A stretch of 64,000 nucleotides of DNA, taken from Cordylochernes scorpioides. Its lineage: Eukaryota; Arthropoda; Arachnida; Pseudoscorpiones; Chernetidae. The stretch is taken from assembly GCA_030710605.1 (NCBI GenBank), contig CP092879.1, forward strand, positions 40,548,842 through 40,612,841, given 5' to 3'. Each line of letters begins with the position of its first letter. Within the stretch, counting starts at the first letter, position 1. Position numbers and translations under genes: made by a program. The notes below the pieces were generated by a model. It did no database searches, was not told where the DNA came from, and saw only the letters and a list, made by a program, of their open reading frames with translations. Of this stretch, positions 10,555 to 19,091 are shown piece by piece.

Positions 10555-10629
10555 ATGCCTCGAAAAGGCCATGGAAGACTCACTCCCCTAACCGCTAGGC
10601 GTGCTAATATGACTCGCCGCAGACACAAA
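10555..10629 (+). pseudogene. Helitron Rep-like N-terminal fragment
   Basis: After a polypyrimidine tract and CAG, a frame starts MPRKGHGRLTPLTARRANMT and continues RRRHK. Short Arg/Ser-rich starts of this kind are typical of Helitron replicase-helicase proteins. No further Rep sequence follows; the frame soon becomes low complexity. Confidence is limited because the match is only 25 residues. Confidence 0.35.
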
Positions 10630-10769
10630 CCCCCAATTGCTATTTCTCTTGTTTACTTTTTTACCAATGCCTATAATTTTTCACCTGAAAGATTTTTTAT
10701 TTTATTTGTTATTCAATAAACTATTATCACTTATTTTTGGTCTTCTTTTTATTTACTTATTTTACTGGG

Positions 10770-11083
10770 GGTTGGTGGAAGGATGGTCTAAGCCGTTGGT
10801 TTTCGACCGCTACGACCCGGGTTCGATTCCCGCATTTGGCACTTTTTTCTGAAAAATAAAAAATAAAATGCTCCAATGGCTTCTAATTCTTGCAAAAGTC
10901 CAACCCCACCAGCAAGCGCAAGTAATCAAACGGGGCTCTGGCACATTTGTACATGCAAAGTCGAACTGTTTTTCACATGTTTAGACATGTGGTGTACTTA
11001 CAGTAAAAACAGTCGACTACTTTACCCACCATGATTATCAAGGCCTGTACCACGTGTACTAGGGATAAGCAAAAAAAAAAAAA
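10770..11083 (+). repeat. tRNA-derived SINE, copy 3 (complete)
   Basis: The best-preserved head has A box TGGTCTAAGCCGTTGG, GGTTTTCGACC and B box GGTTCGATTCC, followed by GGCACTTTTTT. The tail reaches GGTTATC-like CATGATTATCAAGGCC, ACTAGGGATAA and an A run. It is nested in the Helitron at 9319-14642. Confidence 0.8.
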
Positions 11084-11459
11084 TATTTTACTCATTGATC
11101 TATACATACAATTATTTGCATACAATTATATACATACAGTTTTCTACATTTTTGCGCTCTGCAGTCTAATATGTTGTTAATAATAGGGGTTTTAGACAAA
11201 TATCAACTGTTGAAATTTGAATTTCCAAAATAGTTGAATTATCGAAAGTGTCGAATTAGTTTGTCATATGATAGGCCGTAGGTCGAGACATCAAAAATGG
11301 TCGAATTATCGTGTGTTGAATTAATTAGATTATATTGTATATATAAAAAAATAGAATTGTTGTTTTTAATGAGGTCTTTTAAATGAATTTATTCCTTTAA
11401 TATGTTGTCATATCTGCAATTTTTTTTCATTTCCAAAATATTTATTTACACTTTCACCA

Positions 11460-11778
11460 ATGCCTATAGGATCTTTGCGATGAAACAGGTATGGTGTTCT
11501 AGCGCATGTGCTCTCATGTCCTTGAAGCACATATACTGACAGTACCCAAAGTTGAACACACTGTATAATGTCTGAAATATCTTTGTCCCCTTCGGATACC
11601 AACTTTCGCTTCATTCTAGAGAGGCTTTATGTTTCACTAAGGTTGGCTTTTGCTATGACTATAAAGAGGGCTCAAGGCCAAACCTTTGCTACAAGAGCCT
11701 GAGTTTACGCACAGACGACTTTATGTGACTTTTTCAAGTGTGCGAACTTTGGATAGCATACATGTAAAGTTGAACCCA
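11460..11778 (+). pseudogene. Helitron helicase C-terminal relic 1
   Basis: Translating 11643 onward gives LAFAMTIKRAQGQTFA, the conserved LAFAMTINKAQGQT-type motif of the Pif1-like helicase in Helitrons. After a frameshift it resumes RLYVTFSSVRTLDSIHVKLN, matching HGQLYVAFSRVRTLDGI. Upstream sequence with LTVPKVEHT fits the ILTGTNVG region. Stops and shifts show it is dead. Confidence 0.7.
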
Positions 11779-11961
11779 AGTATATATAAAATGTAGTTTT
11801 TAATGAGGTCATTTAAATGAATTCCTATTATAAATCGTCTCCTCTGAAATATAGTTTGTAAATTTATATTCTGATTTATTTTATCCTTTTTTTTTTCACT
11901 TTCAAAATATATATTTACACTTTTCACCAATGCCTAAAGTTTCTCACCTAGAAGAAAAAAA

Positions 11962-12235
11962 ACTCCGCCTTTGCCGGTCCCAAGCCAGGATGAAAAAGGA
12001 GGAGGGGGAGCAGTAACAAGCTCACTAAAAAAACCTGGGCTCAGCTGGCCCGGCTGATAGTACCTTGTAAGGGCTCCTAATCCAGGGATACATTCTTTTG
12101 GAGCTAAGTCAGTGGCCTGCCACTGAGTAGTGCTCCCAGTCTTGATGACAAAGGCAGACGCATTCTACTTCACCCAATCATGATGGTTGTTAATTTCAAG
12201 CTTTACAAGCTTGACACTCTAATATGATTGAGTGA
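11962..12235 (+). repeat. Interspersed repeat with CCGGTCCCAAGCC motif, copy 1
   Basis: The repeat starts ACTCCGCCTTTGCCGGTCCC and includes AAAAAGGAGGAGGGGGAGCA, CTGGCCCGGCTGATAGTACC and AAAGGCAGACGCATTCTACTT. Related copies lie at 15205-15560 and 34381-34740. It could be a LINE 5' fragment; I cannot assign the family. Confidence 0.6.
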
Positions 12236-12429
12236 AGATAAGAAAGGAGAAAAAATATTTTTTGTATTTTTTTTTTGGCAATAATCTATTTATTATCAAT
12301 TAATTTGATTTTGGTCTTTATTTATTATTCCCCTGCTCTATACATACATTTTGTACATTTACAATGTCAGAAGTCCTCTCTGTAATACCTTTTTAGCAGT
12401 GAAGTTATATTTGAGCAACAAACAATTGT

Positions 12430-13350
12430 TGAAATTTAAAATGGTCGAATTATCGATAGTGTTGAATTACAGTTTGTTATATGATAGGCTGTAGGTCAGG
12501 ACAACAAAACATGGTCGAATTACCGAGGTTATATTGTATATATAAAACTATAAATGTAATTTTAATGAGGTCATTTAAATGAATTCATTCCTTTTATATG
12601 TTGTCTTATCTGTGATATAGTAGTATTGTTTGCAATTTTATTTGCTGATTTGTGTCTTTTTTTCCACTCAAAATATATATTTTTAAACTCTTGAATTACA
12701 GTTTGTAGGTAAGGACAACAAAACATGGTCGAATTATCGAGGTTATATTGTATATTGTATATATAAAACTATAAATGTAGTTTTAATGAGGTCATTTAAA
12801 TGAATTCATTCCTTTTATATGTAGTCTTATCTGTGATATAGTAGTATTGTTTGCAATTTTATTTGCTGATTTGTGTCTTTTATTTTCACTCAAAATATAT
12901 ATTTTTAAACTCTTGAATTAGTTTTTTATATGATAGGCTGTAGGTCAGGACAACAAAACATGGTCGAATTATCGAGAGTGTCGAATTACAGTTTTTTTAT
13001 ATGATAGGCTGTAGGTCAGGACAACAAAACATGGTCGAGTTATCGAGAGTGTCTAATTACAGTTTTTTATATGATAGGCTGTAGGTCAGGACAACAAAAC
13101 ATGGTCGAATTATCAATAGTGTCAAATTAAATTTGTTATATAATAGGCTGTAGGTAAGGACAACAAAACATGGTCGAATTATCGAGGTTATATTTTATAT
13201 ATAAAACTATAAATGTAGTTTTAATGAGGTCATTTAAATGAATTCATTCCTTTTATATGTTGTCTTATCTGTAATATAGTAGTATTGTTTGCAATTTTAT
13301 TTGCTGATTTGTGTCTTTTTTTTTTCACTCAAAATATATATTTTTAAACT
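12430..13350 (+). repeat. Tandem repeats inside the Helitron
   Basis: A unit of about 215 bp containing ACAACAAAACATGGTCGAATT, TTTTAATGAGGTCATTTAAATG and ATAGTAGTATTGTTTGC repeats from about 12494. Shorter sub-units of TATGATAGGCTGTAGGTCAGG plus GGTCGAATTATCG are present between 12930 and 13150. Confidence 0.75.
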
Positions 13351-13559
13351 CTTCAACCAATACCTATAGTTTCTTTCTTGAAATTGCTTACCAAACACGA
13401 GTCAGTGTTTCCTCAGTGTTAACAGTGTGGAGTGTAAGATTGTGGAGGAGCAAAATAACTTCCTATTGAATTTTTCAATGGCCTTACTCCCAGAAGAATG
13501 CCTCCACACCAGTTATACTCTAGGTTGGTGTTATTGTTATGCTTCTGAGAAATTTTAAT

Positions 13560-13893
13560 CTTAAGCAGGGTCTTTACAATGGTACATGTATGGTGATACA
13601 GTGCATGTGCTCTCATGTCCTTGAGGTACAAATACTGACAGGGGCCAATGTTGGACACACTGTATTGGTGTCAAAACATCTTTGGCTCCTTCAGATATCA
13701 ACATTCCCTTCATTCTGAAGAGGCAAGAGTTTCCAATAGGGTTGGCTTTTCCTATGACTATAAATAAGGCTTAAGGCCAAACCTTTGCTAGAGTGAGTTT
13801 CTTGCTACAAGAGCCTGCATTTATGCATGGACAGCTCTATGTGGCTTTTTCACGTGTGTGAACTTTGGATGGCATACAAGTAAAGTTGAAGCA
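13560..13893 (+). pseudogene. Helitron helicase C-terminal relic 2
   Basis: Reading fragments give QGLYNGTCMVIQ, VLEVQILTGANVGHTVLV and, after a frame change, LAFPMTINKA*GQTFARV followed by EPAFMHGQLYVAFSRV*TLDG. These are consecutive blocks of the Pif1-type helicase C-terminus of Helitrons, broken by stops and shifts. The order of blocks is correct, so this is one ancestral exon. Confidence 0.8.
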
Positions 13894-14136
13894 CAAATAC
13901 TGACCGGGACCAATGTTGGACACACTGTATTGGTGCCAAAAATATATTTTGCTCCTTCAGATATCAGCCTTCCCTTCATTCTTAAGAGGCATCAGTTTTC
14001 ACTAAAGTTGGCTTTTGCTATGACTATAAATAATATTTGGGTTCTTGCTACATACGCATGGACAGCTCTATGCGGCTTTTTCACGTGTTTGAACTTTGGA
14101 CAAAATACATATAAAGTTGAACCCATGTATGAATAA
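13858..14136 (+). pseudogene. Helitron helicase C-terminal relic 3
   Basis: An open frame contains VEAQILTGTNVGHTVLVPKI, then APSDISLPFILKRHQFSLKL and AFAMTINN. This is recognisable helicase sequence, then a deletion removes the AQGQTF block and shifts frame. HGQLYAAFSRV*TLDKI follows in another frame. It is adjacent to relic 2, which suggests a tandem duplication of the helicase 3' end. Confidence 0.75.
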
Positions 14137-14622
14137 AAATAGAAATTAATTTTTAATGAGTCCTTTAGATTAATTCCTTTTATAAGTAGTCTACTCTGCA
14201 ATATAGTTGACAACCTCTTTTTTCTGATTTATTTTCATAAACTTTTTACTGATGTCTATAGTTTCTTACCTCAAAGTATTTTTTTTTTTGTATTAGTTGT
14301 TTGTTAATACACTATTATCAATTATTTAGATTTTGAACTTTTCTTTATTCACTAAATTATCCCATTTCTCTATACATAAATTTTGTACATTTTCAGTGGC
14401 TGTCATCGCCTCTGTAATACCTTTTTACCGGTAAGGTTGTATTTAAACAACAATCGACTGTGTAAATTTGATTTTTAAAACGGTCGAATTATCGGAAGTG
14501 TCGAATTATTGATAGTGTCGAATTACAGTTTGTTATATGATAGGCTATAGTTCAGGACATCAAAACATTGTCAATCTATACTTTTAAAGTCTCTGCAGGC
14601 CCTTTGGGTAAACCCTGGGCGT

Positions 14623-14642
14623 TGCCCGGGTCACTCGGCTAG
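14623..14642 (+). other. Helitron 3' terminus (hairpin plus CTAG)
   Basis: The GC-rich hairpin CCTGGGCGTTGCCCGGG (14613-14630) is followed by TCACTCGG and CTAG. The same terminal wording recurs at 18205, 18523, 37990 and 46290, marking one terminal family. Confidence 0.8.
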
Positions 14643-14943
14643 TCATATAATATTAACAAGAAGAAAGAGAGAAAAAAGAACGGTGTACAAATGAAAGAAG
14701 TGTCTGGCAATATGTACAATCAACATAATTTGAATTATCAGTTTCTTAAAAGATATTTGGTGCTATTGTATAATATATAATTCAAAATATATCTACAAAA
14801 AGTAGTGAATTTAATATACATTTCTTTACTGGAAATAAAAATACTTGGATCTGTTACTACTAAATTATTGTCGATTTTATAGCCTTGAAAAACAGGACAA
14901 TCTAGTAAAAGATGTATTGAGGTTTGTTTCTCATGTCCATAAC
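14643..14943. other. Host-like flank of the Helitron
   Basis: Sequence continuous with 9318 in the empty site of copy B. It contains no long frame. Confidence 0.5.
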
Positions 14944-15074
14944 CATGGTTATCATGGCCTGTACCATATGTACTAGGAATGATTTTTAAAAAGAGGGATC
15001 TGACGCTTGACCAATTTGTCTAAGGGAAAGTTTTAGGTGCATGAGAATAGCTCGATTCCATTTCTTCTCGACAC
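14944..15074 (+). repeat. SINE tail fragment
   Basis: The segment matches the 3' part of the SINE at 6055-6427, from CCATGGTTATCATGG to TCTCGACAC, without the tRNA-like head. The B copy is at 34104-34234. Confidence 0.65.
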
Positions 15075-15204
15075 ATTTTTAGGCTGAATTCTGATTCAAA
15101 ATTTCAGTCGTTGCACCTTCAAGGTAGAGCGACTTCAAGGACAGTTGCTTTAGCGTCTGTTAATTATATGAGTCCTAATACACCTGGTAATCAACTGGTT
15201 ATTA

Positions 15205-15560
15205 ACTCCGCCTTTGCCGGTCCCAAGCCCGGATGAAAAAGGAGGAGGGGAGCAATAACAAGCTCACTAAAAAAACTGAGCTCAGCTGGCCCGGCTGATA
15301 GTACCCTGTAAGGGCTCCTAATCCAGGGATACATGATGAGCAGTGTTTGTACTCCATGTTAGGAGCGGCTGCACATGGCGTCTGTTCCTCATGTCAGAGG
15401 CGGCCATTTCTTTTGGAGCTAAGTCGGCCTGCCACTGAATAGTGCTCCCAGTCTTAATGACAAAGGCAGACGCATTCTACTTCGCCTAATTTCCCCGGCA
15501 GACACCATCAAAAGTCTCTACAAGCTTGATACCGTATTATAATTGAGTGGAGATGAGAAA
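15205..15560 (+). repeat. Interspersed repeat with CCGGTCCCAAGCC motif, copy 2
   Basis: This is a longer version of the repeat at 11962, with an additional block containing GGAGCGGCTGCACATGGCG and TCAGAGGCGGCCATTTC. The B copy is at 34381-34740. Confidence 0.6.
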
Positions 15561-16005
15561 GACTAGTTATTCATCATAATTAACGGCATAGGGCGTATTT
15601 TTATAAGCTTTTATTTAACTTACCTACATGTCTGTTTAAGAATTTTGTAATCAATTTTTAAAATAATTTCAGACTATCTAGAAACCTTAAAATTTGTACA
15701 CTCGTTCAATTCTAATAACAATGCAATTATAAAAAAAATCTCAGATGCCTAGATCGATAGGAAGTATGTTTAATTTCTCTTTTTAATGAATTGTCATCAT
15801 TAATAAGCCTTTTCTTGTATCCTTCTTGCAATTTTCAAATAAATAGATACCATAGACTCAAAACAGAAGTTTGATGTGTATAATTGCTATTTTTCAATTG
15901 AGATAACATATTTTGTTGTTAATAAAAAGGGTTAAGACTGTGTATCTCTCTATGTTCTTCTTTTAAGTTTCTTTGATAAAAAAGTTATGTATTTGCATTC
16001 AAACT
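15561..16005. other. AT-rich stretch, nothing recognised
   Basis: No reading frame, RNA or terminal repeat was identified. The same sequence lies in copy B at about 34741-35190. Confidence 0.4.
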
Positions 16006-16173
16006 AGGTCTTGTCTGGTTTACGGAAACATTGAAACATCTATACAACCGACTATATCCAAAGGTTACGTAACAATATAAATGCAAAAGATATCTCTTTT
16101 TCACAAAGAGCGCGAAATCTTTTCGTCTTATGATTTCGCGCTTTTTGTGAATTCGCTCACCAGTCGATTATAT
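16006..16173. repeat. Possible small TIR element with a strong internal hairpin
   Basis: Imperfect ends AGGTCTTGTCT and its approximate complement AGCCAAGACCT enclose a hairpin, AGCGCGAAATC...GATTTCGCGCT with CACAAA/TTTGTG outer pairs. The hairpin is slightly more complete in copy B (35278-35330, AAAAAGCGCG). Family unknown. Confidence 0.45.
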
Positions 16174-16887
16174 AAGCCAAGACCTCTTTTAAAAAAAATA
16201 GTATAATGTCTTGATTAAACGTACTAATTGTCATTTACTGAACTGTAGAAGTGTTTTAACATGGAGACAAAGATATGGTGTTCTCAGTGACCAATGAATC
16301 AGAGAAAATCTTGTGAATCTATGATTTGTCACGTTCATAGACATGTGAAACTGTCTTTAAAGCCGGGAGAACAATGAATTCTTAAATTTCATATCCTTAT
16401 AACTCACATTTATCTAACAACCTTCCTTTCAATATTTTAACAACTCTATATATAGGTATATCATTTTTAATTATTCTATTATATAGATCCCCCATTGTTG
16501 TCTGTCCAGATAACCCGATTTCGTTTTCTGTTAGGATTTGAAAGGATTTTTGTGAAGTGATTCCCTATAACTTGAAATTAAGCCCCAACATAAAAATAAT
16601 CCAGCCTTAAAGAGAAAACATAATATATAAGTAGTGATTAAGCTATTATTTGTGCGTGTGAATATATAAAAAAAGATGTTCTAAATGCCATACTTCATAT
16701 ATTCCCTTTACCATCTGCTTATCTTTTCAAAATTAAAAGAGAGAAAGAGAAAGACGGAGATTGAAATTACTTTGATCACAACGATTCTATATGGGTATAT
16801 ATATGGTTGAATAAAATTAATAGATAAAGTTATGAAAGTATATATATAAAATTACTTGAAAACTTTCTCCATAGATTGTATAAACGA
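16174..16887. other. AT-rich stretch, nothing recognised
   Basis: No supported gene. Small purine-rich tracts occur near 16735-16760. Confidence 0.4.
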
Positions 16888-17092
16888 TAAGGAAGAGTAA
16901 GGAGAAAAGATTTTTATTCAATTAAACTTGTGACAAGCTTTCGGGCAGTCACGCCCTTCAACAGGTAATAAAAAGAACAATTGACTATCAAATTGGAAAC
17001 AAACTGAGCTTTAAACAAAAATGATAGAACTGCAGCCTGGCCGCGAGAAAACGTGAATTCAGGAAAGTAATGTGAGGTGGGGGGGAGGGGGT

Positions 17093-17369
17093 TTATCCGG
17101 TTTTTAAGTTAATACATATATCATGATATTGTTTAGGTAAATCTATATGTCGATTAATACTGTCATTAGAAATGGATAAAATGGCCTCTATGATTAATCT
17201 CTGGTGTTTACTGGGAATGTTATTGTACAAGGTGGTGGGAGAATCTAAATTGAAAGAATGGCCAGTATTATGGGTGTGGTTGTATATGAAGGATCTGCCG
17301 TCTTTATTATTGATGCATCTACCATGTTCGATCATCCTGATGGCCACGGACCTACCTGTCTCACCTATG
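17093..17369 (-). pseudogene. GIY-YIG endonuclease fragment, left arm
   Basis: The frame reads (Y/N)IGETGRSVAIRMIEHGRC and continues through NHTHNTGHSFNLDSP to NLKTG before a stop. This is the C-terminal two thirds of the GIY-YIG domain, lacking the YSVSC part, which lies only in the centre of the palindrome and belongs to the right copy. Confidence 0.7.
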
Positions 17370-17371
17370 TT

Positions 17372-17737
17372 AGACATCCCATTACCCGCATACCTACCAC
17401 TGTTCGATCTTCTGGTGGCTCGGTCTATTCAGTCTCATGTAACGATTGTAGTGCAACCTACATAGGTGAGACAGGTAGGTCCGTGGCCATCAGGATGATC
17501 GAACATGGTAGATGCATCAATAATAAAGACGGCAGATCCTTCATATACAACCACACCCATAATACTGGCCATTCTTTCAATTTAGATTCTCCCACCACCT
17601 TGTACAATAACATTCCCAGTAAACACCAGAGATTAATCATAGAGGCCATTTTATCCATTTCTAATGACAGTATTAATCGACATATAGATTTACCTAAACA
17701 ATATCATGATATATGTATTAACTTAAAAACCGGATAA
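17372..17737 (+). pseudogene. GIY-YIG endonuclease domain of a Penelope-like element, right arm
   Basis: The frame includes GGSVYSVSCNDCSATYIGETG, cut here to 20 or fewer residues as SVYSVSCNDCSATYIGETGR, then IRMIEH and NHTHNTGHSFN. These are the signature parts of the Penelope-type GIY-YIG domain: Y-x-V/I-x-C-x2-C upstream of YIGETGR, followed by R and EH. About 110 residues are present, including the stop after NLKTG. The wider open frame begins at 17258, but its first 38 codons are antisense to the left arm and meaningless. The endonuclease would nick target DNA during retrotransposition; without a reverse transcriptase this fragment is non-autonomous. Confidence 0.75.
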
Positions 17738-17965
17738 CCCCCCTCCCCCCCACCTCACATTACTTTCCTGAATTCACGTTTTCTCGCGGCCAGGCTGCAG
17801 TCGTATCATTTTTGTTTAAAGCTCAGTTTGTTTCCTATTTTAATAGTCAATTGTTCTTTTTATTACCTGTTGAAGGGCGTGACTGCCCGAAAGCTTGTCA
17901 CAAGTTTAATTGAATAAAAATCTTTTCTCCTTACTCTTCCTTAAAGTATATATATGTTTTATAAA

Positions 17966-18155
17966 ATGCTAAAAATGAAGAGAAAAAGTTTTCTTTATTA
18001 AAATATATAGGTTACAAGCTTTCGGGCACCAAGCCCTTCTACAGGTACAACGTATTGTGAGAAACTAAAGCTATATATAGAATCGATATGATATATAGAT
18101 ATATATGATTTATATGAAATATAAAGAAAACTTTTTCTCTTCATTTTTAGCATTT
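17966..18155. repeat. Inverted-repeat element with a hammerhead-like hairpin
   Basis: ATGCTAAAAATGAAGAGAAA (17966) and its complement TTTCTCTTCATTTTTAGCAT (ending about 18155) form the ends. Inside the left end, on the minus strand at 18008-18043, CTGTAGA, a GGGC/GCCC hairpin and GAAAGCTTGTAAC resemble a degenerate hammerhead. Copy B (about 38019-38178) lacks exactly this hairpin region. Confidence 0.65.
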
Positions 18156-18204
18156 TAAAAGTATATATATGTATAAATAAAAAATATATGATAAATATAT
18201 AAAA

Positions 18205-18443
18205 CTAGACGAATGACCCGGGCAACGCCCGTGTTTTACCCGATTGAATGTTTTTATTCCAATACTATTTGTTACAATTATAAATTGGAGCCGTGGATGT
18301 CACTCTTGTGAAATGTCCCGCTCCAAACTTTACATGTACATTAGGTCAGCTGGTATTACCCCTCATTTTCACCGCTAGAGGCGCGAGCGAATTGACTTTT
18401 TGTAAATATACATAATTATAAAGATAGAAGCTTCTATAGAAGA
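18205..18443 (-). mobile_element. Mini-Helitron (239 bp)
   Basis: Read on the minus strand, the element begins TCTTCTATAGAAGC (18443) and ends with the GGGCGTTGCCCGGG hairpin, TCATTCGT and CTAG (18205). It is flanked by A and T, the Helitron target preference. No coding sequence. The B copy is 38224-38462. Confidence 0.7.
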
Positions 18444-18522
18444 TAATGATCATAATAATGATGCGCGCGCATCCGTGACAGCGATGAGGAATTGAGGAAA
18501 GACGGTCGTGACTATATATTAA
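18444..18522. repeat. GC-rich repeat block, copy 1
   Basis: The phrase GATGCGCGCGCATCCGTGACAG followed by GACGGTCGTGACTATATAT (cut to short words: GCGCGCGCATCCGTGACAG, GACGGTCGTGACTATATA) appears here, at about 18985-19040 and at about 23128-23198. It is the host context repeatedly invaded by Helitrons and LINEs. Confidence 0.65.
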
Positions 18523-18861
18523 CTAGACGAATGGCCCGGGCAACGCCCGATTTTACCCGAGTGCGTATATATTTTAAAAATGTTTTAATTAAAATACTAT
18601 TCGTTACAATTATAAATTGGCGCCGTGGATGTCTCTCTTGTGAAACGTCCCGCCCCAAACTGTGTGTGTCTTGAAAATATAAAAATAAAAATGTGAACGA
18701 AAAATATGTCCAGGGTAGCCTAGTGGTCATGGCATCTGCCCGGTAAGCGGAAGGTCGTGGGTTCGATTCCCATCCCTTGACACTTTTTTTATTTTATCCA
18801 TTCTGACCAAAATCTATCCGTGAACTTCACACAGAGAGAATAAGGCAATTATATAAGTAGA
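18523..18861 (-). mobile_element. Mini-Helitron carrying a tRNA-Thr-like gene (339 bp)
   Basis: Read on the minus strand it starts TCTACTTATATAATTGCC (18861) and ends with the GC hairpin, CCATTCGT and CTAG (18523), inserted between A (18522) and T (18862). The 5' about 70 bp and the 3' about 100 bp (GACATCCACGGCGCC, AATTTATAATTGTAAC) are shared with the Helitron at 37167, but the cargo differs: here a tRNA-Thr-like gene in antisense orientation. The B copy is 38542-38895. Confidence 0.8.
18708..18782 (+). tRNA. tRNA-Thr-like gene (anticodon GGT), probably pseudo
   Basis: A cloverleaf can be drawn with an acceptor GTCCAGG/CCTTGAC (one mismatch), A box TAGCCTAGTGG, anticodon stem TCTGC/GCGGA with loop CCGGTAA, and T arm GTGGG-TTCGATT-CCCAT containing the B box GGTTCGATTCC. 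The anticodon is GGT. The base before the anticodon is C instead of the near-universal T, which suggests a pseudogene or a tRNA-like module. A T7 tract two bases downstream would terminate RNA polymerase III. In copy B (38728-38802) the anticodon stem has a mismatch (GCGAA). Confidence 0.7.
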
Positions 18862-19091
18862 TAATCCAAATTGTGCCTTATCACACACTATTTTTTTATT
18901 TGGCCTTAATACCTTGTGTTTATAATCTATGACGTTATGCCGGCGGCGCGCGCCCTTTGGCTGCCGGCGAGCACGTGACCTCCCTGTGCGCGCGCATCCG
19001 TGACAGAACCGGCCGGCCCATGACGGTCGTGACTATATATATAATGGATGGATAATAATATTAATATAAATTCACTGTGCAACGTAATAAT

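Larger units (their letters stand above)
9319..14642 (+). mobile_element. Decayed 5.3 kb Helitron, absent from copy B
   Basis: The element begins TCTATATAG (9319) and ends with a GC hairpin (CCTGGGCGTTGCCCGGG) followed about 9 bases later by CTAG (14639-14642), the TC...CTRR ends of Helitrons. Copy B has the uninterrupted host sequence GAATAG/TCATATAAT at 33802/33803, which fixes both boundaries. The interior carries a T-rich repeat block, a Rep-like start, a SINE, tandem repeats and three damaged copies of the Pif1-type helicase C-terminus. No intact Rep or helicase remains. Confidence 0.85.
16888..17943. mobile_element. Penelope-like element end in a near-perfect palindrome
   Basis: The left arm (16888-17370) and right arm (17460-17943) are inverted copies of about 483 bp with only a few differences, around a unique 89 bp centre. 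Each arm encodes the end of a GIY-YIG endonuclease domain reading outward, followed by a short 3' region with a GGGC/GCCC hairpin, GAAA and AATTGAATAAAAATC. The reverse transcriptase part is absent. The architecture fits two truncated Penelope-like copies joined head to head. The hairpin is bounded by CTGTTGA and GAAA, a hammerhead-like order with a substituted core, so probably inactive. Confidence 0.8.

Noticed and set aside
10770-10860. tRNA-like heads of the SINEs taken as functional tRNA genes
   Set aside because: Acceptor stems do not close and the heads are continuous with a conserved SINE body.
11962-12010. Possible HDV-like ribozyme around CCGGTCCCAAGCC
   Set aside because: I could not draw the required nested double pseudoknot with consistent P1 and P2 helices; the three copies (also 15205 and 34381) show no supporting covariation.
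17172-17465. A 97-residue ORF with hydrophobic segments across the palindrome, and its mirror at 17458-17658
   Set aside because: It is antisense to the GIY-YIG frame and appears in both arms because of the palindrome.
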